Positions 1-10,706 of a stretch of DNA of 64,000 nt are shown here, piece after piece. Each line of letters begins with the position of its first letter. The stretch's first letter is position 1. The notes under the pieces are model-generated. The model ran no database searches and was not told the origin of the DNA. It saw only the letters and a program-made list of their open reading frames with translations. Made by a program: the position numbers and the translations under genes. The stretch comes from Dugong dugon (Eukaryota > Chordata > Mammalia > Sirenia > Dugongidae), in the NCBI GenBank assembly GCA_030035585.1, contig CM057475.1:62001-126000 (forward strand), in the 5' to 3' direction.

Positions 1-123
1 ACTCTGGTGGAACTTCCATGTTTCTAAGACTGTTCTCCTCACAGACTGCTAACACAGAGATTTCTGATACTGCAACATACACCACTGAACTCCGTGATTC
101 CTGTGAATTGGAAAAATAAGAAC
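1..123. repeat. End of duplicated flank segment D, fused to satellite
   Basis: These bases are the last part of segment D. They are identical to 63540-63662 and closely similar to 52436-52558, which differs at several positions (for example 'ggcggaac' for 'ggtggaac'). In the 52.5-kb copy the sequence continues 'agaacagtgctatag' into ordinary flank. Here, and at 63662, it changes abruptly to satellite ('agaac' then 'ggtttctcttctcc'). The satellite's left edge is therefore at 123/124, with a 1-3 base ambiguity because 'aac' is shared. No gene is recognisable here. Confidence 0.9.
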
Positions 124-1167
124 GGTTTCTCTTCTCCTTTAGCGATAACGTCTGTGAAGCGGTATTCTCAGCCGCGCAGCCCAGAATGCCCATGGAAATG
201 CTGGAAATCCTGTACAGCCTCAAGTACTTGAAAGGGATAAAAGTCATACATTTTATCCAGGTAGACAATGCACAGGCAGCTTTCTTAAGCATGTAGCACA
301 GAGGGTTTATCAAACATAGAAAGTGAATAGTTCTCCTTTAATTGCCAGACTGAGAGCAACAAGCACATGCTTTGTCTTTCAGGCAGGGAAGAAGCTACAT
401 GCTTGTGTTACGCACACAAGCTATAGTCAGCAAAACCGAACCTGTTCTGCTGTCCTCTAGGTGAAGATTGACAATCTACATGTTTGGCTTTGAAAGCCAC
501 TAGTACCTTCATTCCTGGTAGGCAAAATTCCCTTTGAAAACCAGGGGATTCAAATACTTGCTAGGCCTGCACTCTCCAGCCTTCTCCCAAGCAGGGAACA
601 TTGGAAAAAGCAGCTTGTGGTGGCCTGACACTTTCTTCTAACAAATCTGAAAACTTAAGTAGATTCAGTGAAGCAGCTTGAAGGAGAACGCTGTCGTTTG
701 CTTTCTCTTTCGTATGGTGAATAGGGAACTTAAATCTACTGCTACTAAAATTTTTACCCAGGGGAACTTCGATTTTGCCTCCCTCGCGTTCCAGAATGGG
801 AGAAACGCGGTTTCTCTTCTCCTTTAGCGATACCGTTGTAAAGCCGTATTCTCATCTACGCAGCACAGAATGCCTCCCGGAATGCTAGAAAGCCTGAACG
901 GCTTCAACTAGTTGAAAGGGAGAAATGTCATAGGCTTTATCCAGGTAGACAATGCACAGGCAACGTTCTTAGGCATGTAACACAGAGGGACTTTCAAACA
1001 CAGAAAGTGAATGGTGCTCCGTACCTCCCCAGGCTGAGAGCAACAAGCTCATGCTTTCTCTTTCAGGCAGGGAAGAAGCTACATGCTCGTGTTAAGCACA
1101 CAGGCTTTAGTCAGCAAAACCGAACCTCTTCTGCTGTCCTCTAGCTGAAGGCAGACAATCTACCTGT

Positions 1168-1847
1168 TCACTTAAGCAGCTTGAGGGGAACACTATGTTT
1201 TGCTTTCTCTTTCATGTCGTCAAAGGGGAACTTAAACCTACTGCTAAAAAATTTTTTACTCAGGAGAACTACGGTTTTGCCTCCTTCGCGTTCGAGAACG
1301 GGAGAAACGCGGTTTCTCCTCTCCTTTGGCGATAACGTCTGTAAAGCCCTATTCTCAGCTACGCAGCACAGAATGCCTCCCGGAATGCTGGAAAGCCTGA
1401 ACGGCTTCAACTAGTTGAAAGGGAGAAATGTCTTCGGCTTTATCCAGGTAGACAATGCACAGGCAACGTTCTTAGGCATGTAACCCAGAGGGACTTTCAA
1501 ACACAGAAAGTGAATCGTGCTCGCTTCATCCCCAGACTGAGAGCAACAAGCTCTTGCTTTCCCTTTCAGGCACAGAAGAAGCTAAATGCTGGTGTTAAGC
1601 ACTCACGCTTTAGTTAGCAAAACTGAACCTCTTCTGCTGTCCTTACTGAAGGCAGACAATCTACCTGTTTGGCTTGAAAGCCAGTAGTACCTTCTTTCCT
1701 GATAGGCAAAATTCCCTTTGAAAACCAGGGGATTCAAATACTTGCTAGGCCTGCACTCTCCAGCCTTCTTCCAAGCAAGGAACACTGCAGAAAGCAGCTT
1801 GTGTTGGCCGGACACTCTCTTCTAACAAAACTGAAAACTTAAGTAGA
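1168..1847. repeat. Satellite monomer following a ~180-bp internal deletion
   Basis: Just before this monomer, at about 1169, the text jumps from 'aatctacctgtt' straight to 'cacttaagcagcttgagg'. The segment that should lie between, from 'tggctttgaaagcc' through 'ctaggcctgcactctccagcc' to 'gtagattcag', is absent. The spacing 665-1168 is 503 bp instead of about 683 bp. The deleted monomer is therefore the one starting at 665; the monomer at 1168 itself is complete at its other end. This is the only large internal deletion I noticed in the array apart from whole-monomer losses. Confidence 0.8.
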
Positions 1848-4579
1848 TTCAGTTAAGCAGCTTGAGGGAAACGCTAAGTTTTGGTTTCTGTTTCATGTTG
1901 TGAATGGGAACTTAAACCTACTGCTAGCAAAGTTTTTACTCAGGAGAACTGGGGTTTTGCCTCCTTCGCGTTCGAGAACGGGAGAAACGCGGTTTCTCTT
2001 CTCCTTTGGCGATAACGTCTGTAAAGCGGTATTCTCAGCCGCGCAGCCCAGAATGCCTCACGGAATGCTAGAAAGCCTCACCGGCTTCAACTGCTTGAAA
2101 GGGAGAAACGTCATATGCTTTATCAAAGTAGACAATGCACAGGATCTGTCTTAGGTACGTAACACAGAGGGACTTTCAAACCGAGAAAGCGAATCGTGCC
2201 CCATTCATCCCCAGACTGAGAGGAACAAGCTCTTGCTTTCTCTTTCAGGCAGGGAAGAAGCTACATGCTCGTGTTAAGCACACAAGCTATAGTCAGCAAA
2301 ACTGAACCTGTTCTGCTGTCCGCTAGCTGAACGTAGACAATCTAACTGTTTGGCTTTGAAAGCCACTGGTACCTTCATTCCTGGTAGGCAAAATTCCCTT
2401 TGAAAACCAGGGGATTCAAATACTTGCTAGGCCTGCACTCTCCAGCCTTCTCCCAAGCAGGGAACATTGGAAAAAGCAGCTTGTGCTGGCCGGACACTTT
2501 CTTCTAGCAAATCTGAAAACCTAAGTAGATTCAGTGAAGCAGCTTGAAGGAGAACGCTGTCCTTTGTTTTCTCTTTCATATGGTGAATAGGGAACTTAAA
2601 CCTACTGCTACCAAAGTTTTTACTCAGGGGAACTACGGTTTTGCCTCCCTCGCTTTCCAGAATGGGAGAAACGCCCTTTCTCTTCTCCTTTAGCGATAAC
2701 GTCTGTAAAGACCCATTCTGCGCTACGCAGCCCAGAATGCCTCCGGGAATGCTGGGAAGCGTGAACGGCTTCACCTAGTAGAAAGGGAAAAAGTCCTAGG
2801 CTTTATCCAGGTAGACAATGCACAGGCAATGTTCTCAGGCATGTAACACAGAGGGACTTTCAAACACAGAAAGTGAATCGTCCTCCGTTCATCCCCAGAC
2901 TGAGAGCAACAAGCTCTTGCTTTCCCATTCAGGCAGGGAAGAAGCTACATGCTCGTGTTAAGCACACAGGCTTTAGCCAGCAAAAATGAACCTCTTCTGC
3001 TGTCCTCTAGCTGAAGGCAGACCATCTACCTATTTGGCTTTGAAAGCCACTAGTACCTTCATTCCTGGTAGGCAAAATTCCCTTTGAACACAAGGGGATT
3101 CAAATACTTGCTAGGCCTGCACTCTCCAGCCTTCTCCCAAGCAGGGAACATGCAGATAGCACCTTGTGCTGGCCGGACACTCTCTTCTAACAAAACTGAA
3201 AACTTAAGTAGATTCAGTTAAGCAACTTGAGGGAAACGCTATGTTTTGGTTTCTCTTTCATGTTGTGAATGGGGAACTTAAACCTACTGCTTACAAAGTT
3301 TTTACTCAGGAGAACTGGGGTTTTGCCTCCTTGTCGTTCGAGAACGGGAGAAACGCGGTTTCTCTTCTCCTTTGGCGATAACGTCTGTAAAGCGGTATTC
3401 TCAGCCGCGCAGCCCAGAATGCCTCACGGAATGCTAGAAAGCCTCACCGGCTTCAACTGCTTGAAAGGGAGAAACGTCATATGCTTTATCAAAGTAGACA
3501 ATGCACAGGATCTGTCTTAGGTACGTAACACAGAGGGACTTTCAAACCGAGAAAGCGAATCGTGCCCCATTCATCCCCAGACTGAGAGGAACAAGCTCTT
3601 GCTTTCTCTTTCAGGCAGGGAAGAAGCTACATGCTCGTGTTAAGCACACAAGCTATAGTCAGCAAAACTGAACCTGTTCTGCTGTCCGCTAGCTGAACGT
3701 AGACAATCTAACTGTTTGGCTTTGAAAGCCACTGGTACCTTCATTCCTGGTAGGCAAAATTCCCTTTGAAAACCAGGGGATTCAAATACTTGCTAGGCCT
3801 GCACTCTCCAGCCTTCTCCCAAGCAGGGAACATTGGAAAAAGCAGCTTGTGCTGGCCGGACACTTTCTTCTAGCAAATCTGAAAACCTAAGTAGATTCAG
3901 TGAAGCAGCTTGAAGGAGAACGCTGTCCTTTGTTTTCTCTTTCATATGGTGAATAGGGAACTTAAACCTACTGCTACCAAAGTTTTTACTCAGGGGAACT
4001 ACGGTTTTGCCTCCCTCGCTTTCCAGAATGGGAGAAACGCCCTTTCTCTTCTCCTTTAGCGATAACGTCTGTAAAGACCCATTCTGCGCTACGCAGCCCA
4101 GAATGCCTCCGGGAATGCTGGGAAGCGTGAACGGCTTCACCTAGTAGAAAGGGAAAAAGTCCTAGGCTTTATCCAGGTAGACAATGCACAGGCAATGTTC
4201 TCAGGCATGTAACACAGAGGGACTTTCAAACACAGAAAGTGAATCGTCCTCCGTTCATCCCCAGACTGAGAGCAACAAGCTCTTGCTTTCCCATTCAGGC
4301 AGGGAAGAAGCTACATGCTCGTGTTAAGCACACAGGCTTTAGCCAGCAAAAACGAACCTCTTCTGCTGTCCTCTAGCTGAAGGCAGACCATCTACCTATT
4401 TGGCTTTGAAAGCCACTAGTACCTTCATTCCTGGTAGGCAAAATTCCCTTTGAACACAAGGGGATTCAAATACTTGCTAGGCCTGCACTCTCCAGCCTTC
4501 TCCCAAGCAGGGAACATGCAGATAGCACCTTGTGCTGGCCGGACACTCTCTTCTAACAAAACTGAAAACTTAAGTAGAT
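1848..4579. repeat. 1,366-bp two-monomer higher-order repeat, two copies
   Basis: Monomer pairs 1848+2531 and 3214+3897 are near-identical at an offset of 1,366 bp. By eye the only clear difference in the distal part is 'gcaaaaatgaacc' (about 2986) against 'gcaaaaacgaacc' (about 4346). The identity starts inside the first monomer, around the CpG core near 1975. The beginning of the pair at 3214 is instead shared with 4580 ('gcaacttgaggg', 'ctgcttacaaag', 'ccttgtcgttcgag'). That places the exchange point within the first ~130 bases of the monomer. The second monomer of each pair resembles type h. The block looks like a recent local duplication by unequal crossover. Confidence 0.9.
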
Positions 4580-7500
4580 TCAGTTAAGCAACTTGAGGGA
4601 AACGCTATGTTTTGGTTTCTCTTTCATGTTGTGAATGGGGAACTTAAACCTACTGCTTACAAAGTTTTTACTCAGGAGAACTGGGGTTTTGCCTCCTTGT
4701 CGTTCGAGAACGGGAGAAACGCGGTTTCTCTTCTCCTTTGGCGATACCGTCGGTAAAGCCCTATTCTCAGCTACGCAGCCCAGAAAGCCTCCCGGAATGC
4801 TGGAAAGCCAGAAAGGCTTCAACTAGTTGAAAGGGAAAAAAGTCTTAGGCTTTATCCAGGTAGACAATGCACAGGCAACGTTCTTAGGCCTGTAACACAG
4901 AGGGACTTTCAAACACAGAAAGTGAATCGTGCTCCGTACATCCCCAGGCAGAGAGCAACAACCTCATGCTTTCTCTTTCAGGCAGGGAAGAAGCTACATG
5001 CTCGTGTTAAGCACACAGGCTTTAGTCAGCAAACCCGAACCTCTTCTGCTATCCTCTAGCTGAAGGCAGACAATCTACCTGTTTGGCTTTGAAAGCCAGT
5101 AGTACCTTCATTCCTGGTAGGCAAAATTCCATTAGAAAACCAGGGGATTGAAATACTTGCTAGGCCTGCACTCTCCAGCCTTCTCCCAAGCAGGGAACAT
5201 TGGAGAAAGCAGCTAGTGCTGGCCTGACACTTTCTTCTAAGAAATCTAAAAACTTAAGTAGATTCAGAGAAGCAGCTTCAAGGAGAACGCTGTCCTTTGC
5301 TTTCACTTTCATATGGTGAATAGGGAACTTAAATCTATTGCTACCAAAATTTTTACTCAGGAGAACTGGGGTTTTGCCTCCCTCGCGTTCCCAAAGGGAG
5401 AAACGCGGTTTCTCTTCTCCTTTAGCGATACCGTTATAAAGCCCTATTCTCAGCTACGCAGCACAGAATGCCACCCGGAATGCTGCAAAGCCTCAACGGC
5501 TTCAACTAGTGGAAAGGGAGAAATGTCATAGGCTTTATCCACGTAGACAATGCACAGGCAACGTTCTTAGGCATGTAACACAGAGGGACTATCAAACACA
5601 GAAAGTGTATCGTGCTCCGTGCATCCCCAGGCTGAGAGCAACAAGCTCATGCTTTGTCCTCAGGCAGGGAAGAAGCTACATGCTGGTGTTAAGCACAGAA
5701 GCTTTAGTCAGCAAAACCTAACCTCTTCTGCTATCCTCTAGCTGAAGGCAGACAATCTACCTGTTTGGCTTTGAAAGCCACTAGTACCTTCATTTGGGTA
5801 GGCAAAATTCCCCTTGAAAACCAGGGGATTCAAACACTTGCTATGCCTGCACTCTCCAGCCTTCTCCCAAGCAGGGAACATTGGAGATAGCAGCTTGTGC
5901 TGGCCGGACACTTTCTTCTAACAAAACTGAAAACTTAAGTAGATTCAGTTAAGCAGCTTGAGGGAAACGTTAAGTTTTGGTTTCTCTTTCATGTTGTGAA
6001 AGGGGAACTTAAACCTATTGCTAACAAAGTTTTTACTCAGGAGAACTAGGGTTTTGCCTCCTTCGCGTTCCAGAACGCGAGAAACGCGGTTTCTCTTCTC
6101 CTTCGGCGATACCGTCCGTAAAGCCCTATTCTCAGCTACGCAGCACAGAATGCCACCAGGAATGCTGGAAAGCCTGAACGGCTAAAACTAGTTGAAAGGG
6201 AAAAAAGTCTTAGGCTGTATCCAGGTAGACAATGCACAGGCAACGTTCTTAGGCATGTAACACAGAGGGACTTTCAAACACAGAAAGTGAATCGTGCTCT
6301 GTTCATCCCCAGGCTGAGAGCAACAAGCTCATGCTTTCTCTTTCAGGCAGGGAAGAAGCTACATGCTGGTGTTAAGCACACAAGCTTTAGTTAGCAAAAC
6401 TGAACCTCTTCTGCTGTCCTCTAGCTGAAGGCAGACAATCTACCTGTTTGGCTTTGAAAGCCAGTAGTACCTTCTTTCCTGTTAGGCAAAATTCCCTTTG
6501 AAAACCAGGAGATTCAAACACTTGCTAGGCCTGCACTCTCCAGCCTTCTCCCAAGCAGGGAACATTGGAGATAGCAGCTTGTGCTGGCCGGACACTTTCT
6601 TCTAACAAAACTGAAAACTTAAGTAGATTCAGTTAAGCAGCTTGAGGGAAACGCTAAGTTTTGCTTTCTCTTTCATATGGTTAATAGGGAACTTAAACCT
6701 ACTGCTAACAAAGTTTTTACTCAGGGGAACTACGGTTTTGCCTCCCTCGCGTTCCAGAATGGGAGGAACGCGGTTTCTCTTCTCCTTTAGCGATACCGTG
6801 GTAAAGCCCTAATCTCATCTACGCAGCACAGAATGCCTCCCGGAATGCTAGAAAGCCTGAACGGCTTCAACTAGTTGAAAGGGAAAAAAGTCTTAGGCTT
6901 TATCCAGGTAGACAATGCACAGGCAACGTTCTTAGGCATGTAACACAGAGGGACTTTCAAACACAGAAAGTGAATCGTGCTCCGTTCCTCCCCAGACTGA
7001 GAGCAACAAGCTCTTGTTTTCCCTTTCAGGCAGGGAAGAAGCTACATGCTGGTGTTAAGCACACAAGCTTTAGTTAGCAAAACTGAACCTCTTCTGCTGT
7101 CCTCTAGCTGAAGGCAGACAATCTACCTGTTTGGCTTTGAAAGCCAGTACTACCTTCTTTCCTGATAGGCAAAATTCCCTTTGAAAATCAGGGGATTCAA
7201 ACACTTGCTAGGCCTGCAATCTCCAGCCTTCTCCCAAGCAGGGAACATTGGAGAAAGCAGCTTGTGCTGGCCGGACACTCTCTTCTAAGATTCAGTTAAG
7301 CAGCTTGAGGGAAACGCTAAGTTTTGGTTTCTCTTTCATGTTGTGAATGGGGAACTTAAACCTACTGCTTACAAAGTTTTTACTCAGGAGAACTGGGGTT
7401 TTGCCTCCTTGTCGTTCGAGAACGGGAGAAACGCGGTTTCTCTTCTCCTTTGGCGATACCGTCTGTAAAGCGGTATTCTCAGCCGCGCAGCCCAGAATAC

Positions 7501-10500
7501 CTCCCGGAATGCTAGAAAGCCTCACCGGCTTCAACTGCTTGAAAGGGAGAAACGTCATATGCTTTATCAAAGTAGACAATGCACAGGATCTGTCTTAGGC
7601 ATGTAACACAGAGGGACTTTCAAACACAGAAAGTGAATCGTGCTCCCTTCATCCCCAGACTGAGAGCAACAAGCTCTTGCTTTCCCTTTCAGGCAGGAAA
7701 GAAGCTACATGCTCGTGTTAAGCTCACAAGCTTTAGCCTGCAAAACCGAACCTCTTCCGCTTTCCTCTCGCTGAAGGCAGACAATCTACCTGTTTGGCTT
7801 TGAAAGGCAATAGTACCTTCATTCCTGGTAGGCAAAATTACCTTTGAAAACCAGGGGATTCAAATACTTGCTAGGCCTGCACTCTCCAGCCTTCTCCCAA
7901 GCAGGGAACATTGGAGAAAGCAGCTTGTGCTGGCCCCACACTCTCTTCTAACAAAACTGAAAACTTAAGTAGATTCAGTTAAGCAGCTTGAGGGAAACGC
8001 TATGTTTTGCTTTCTCTTTCATGTTGTGAACGGGGAACTTAAACCTACTGCTAACAAATTTTTTACTCATGACAACTATGGTTTTGCCTCCTTCGCGTTC
8101 GAGAACGGGAGAAAGGCGGTTTCTCTTCTCCTTTGGCGATACCGTCTGTAAAGCCCTATTCTCAGCTAGGAAGCACAGAATGCCTCCCGGAATGCTGGAA
8201 AGCCTGAACGGCTTCAACTAGTGGAAAGGGAGAAATGTCATACGCTATATCAAAGTAGACAATGCACAGGATCTGTCTTAGGCATGTAACACAGAGGGAC
8301 TTTCATACCGAGAAAGCGAATCCTGCCCCTTCATCCCAAGACTGAGAGCAACAAACTCTTGCTTTCTCTTTCAGACAGGGAAGAAGCTACATGCTCGTGT
8401 TAAGCAAACAAGCTATAGTCAGCAAAACTGAACCTGTTCTGCTGTCCTCTAGCTGAAGGTAGACAATCTACCTGTTTGGCTTTGAAAGCCACTAGTACCT
8501 TCATTCCTGGTACGCAAAATTCCCTTAGAAAACCAGGGGATTCAAATACTTGCTAGGCCTGCACTCTCCAGCCTTCTCCCAAGCAGGGAACATTGGAGAA
8601 AGCAGCTTGTGCTGGCCTGACACTTTCTTCTAACAAATCTGAAAACTTAAGTAGATTCAGTTAAGCAGCTTGAAGGAGAACGCTGTCCTTTGCTTTCTCT
8701 TTGATATGGTGAATACGGAACTTAAACATACTGCTACCAAACTTTTTACTCAGGGGAACTACGGTTTTGCCTCCATCGCGTTCCAGAACGGGAGAAACGC
8801 GGTTTCTCTTCTCCTTTGGCTATACCGTCTGTAAAGCCGTATTCTCAGCTACGCAGCACAGAATGCCTCCCGGAATGCTAGAAAGCCTCACCGGCTTCAA
8901 CTGCTTGAAAGGGAGAAACGTCATATGCTTTATCAGAGTAGACAATGCACAGGATCTGTCTTAGGTACGTAACATAGAGGGACTTTGAAACCGAGAAAGC
9001 GAATCGTGCCCCGTTCATCCCCAGACTGAGAGCAACAAGCTCTTGCTTTCTCTTTCAGGCAGGGAAGAAGCTACATGCTCGTGTTAAGCACACAAGCTAT
9101 AGTCAGCAAAACTGAACCTGTTCTGCTGTCCTCTAGCTGAAGGTAGACAATCTACCTGTTTGGCTTTGAAAGCCACTTGTACCTTCATTCCTGGTAGGCA
9201 AAATTCCCTTTGAAAACCAGGGGATTCAAATACTTGCTAGGCCTGCACTCTCCAGCCTTCTCCCAAGCAGGGAACATTGGAGAAAGCAGCTTGTGCTGGC
9301 CGGACACTTTTTTCTAAGAAATCTGAAAAGTTAAGTAGATTCAGTTAAGCAGCTTGAAGGAGAACGCTATCCTTTGCTTTCTCTTTCATATGGTGAGTAG
9401 GGAACTTAAATCTACTGCTAACAAAATTTTTACTCAGGGGAACTAGGGTTTTGCCTCCCTCGCGTTCCGAAAGGGAGAAACGTGGTTTCTCTTCTCCTTT
9501 AGCGATACCGTTGTAAAGCCCTATTCTCAGCTACGCAGCACAGAATGCCTCCCGGAATGCTAGAAAGCCTGAACGGCTTCAACTAGTTGAAAGGGACAAA
9601 AGTCTTCGGCTTTATCCAGGTAGACAATGCACAGGCAACGTTCTTAGGCATGTAACACAGAGGGACTTTCAAACACAGAAAGTGAATCGTGCTCCCTTCA
9701 TCCCCAGACTGAGAGCAACAAGCTCTTGCTTTCCCATTCACGCAGGGAAGAAGCTACATGCTGGTGTTAAGCACACAAGCTTTAGTTAGCAAAACTGAAC
9801 CTCTTCTGCAGTCCTCTAGCTGAAGGCAGACAATCTACCTGTTTGGCTTTGAAAGCCAGTAGTACCTTCATTCCAGGTAGGCAAAATTCCCTTTGAAAAC
9901 CAGGGGATTCAAATACTTGCTAGGCCTGCCCTCTCCAGCCTTCCCCAAGCAGGGAACATTGCAGAAAGCAGCTTGTGCTGGCCGGACACTCTCTTCTAAC
10001 AAAACTGAAAACTTAAGTAGATTCAGTTAAGCAGCTTGAGGGAAAGGCTATGTTTTGCTTTCTCTTTCATGTTGTGAACGGGGAACTTAAACCTACTGCT
10101 AACAAATTTTTTACTCAGGACAACTACGGTTTTGCCTCCTTCGCGTTCGAAAACGGTAGAAACGCGGTTTCTCTTCTCCTTTGGCGATACCGTCTGTAAA
10201 GCCCTATTCTCAGCTACGCAGCACAGAATGCCTCCCGGAATGCTGGAAAGCCTGAACGGCTTCAACTAGTGGAAAGGGAGAAATGTCATAAGCTTTAACC
10301 ACGTAGACAACGCACAGGCAACGTTCTTAGGCATGTAACACAGAGGGACTTTCAAACACAGAAAGTGAATCGTGCTCCGTTCATCCCCAGGCTGAGAGCA
10401 ACAAGCTCATGCTTTCTCTTTCAGGCAGGGAATAAGCTACATGCTCCTGTTAAGCACACAAGCTATAGTCAGCAAAACTGAACCTGTTCTGCTGTCCTCT

Positions 10501-10706
10501 AGCTGAAGGTAGACAATCTACCTGTTTGGCTTTGAAAGCCACTAGTACCTTCATTCCTGGTACGCAAAATTCCCTTAGAAAACCAGGGGATTCAAATACT
10601 TGCTAGGCCTGCACTCTCCAGCCTTCTCCCAAGCAGGGAACATTGGAGAAAGCAGCTTGTGCTGGCTGGACACTCTCTTCTAACAAAACTGAAAACTTAA
10701 GTAGAT

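Larger units (their letters stand above)
124..10706. repeat. Diverged left part of the satellite array
   Basis: About 15 full monomers plus a leading fragment. Most are single variants not repeated in fixed order, in contrast to the homogeneous region to the right. Some match types used later: 5945 is type d (diagnostic 'ggctaaaact' at 6180), 6629 is the short type b, 7292 is c-like, 9341 is type e and 10023 is type f. The order d-b-c (5945-7974) and e-f-a (9341-11389) foreshadows the order in the 10-monomer HOR. The first monomers next to the flank (124-1167) carry many private changes. This is the usual picture at satellite edges, where unequal exchange homogenises less. Confidence 0.85.

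Noticed and set aside
1..480. Possibility that the end-to-end identity only reflects ordinary satellite similarity
   Set aside because: The identical stretch includes 123 bases of non-satellite D sequence and private variants of the edge monomer found nowhere else in the array.
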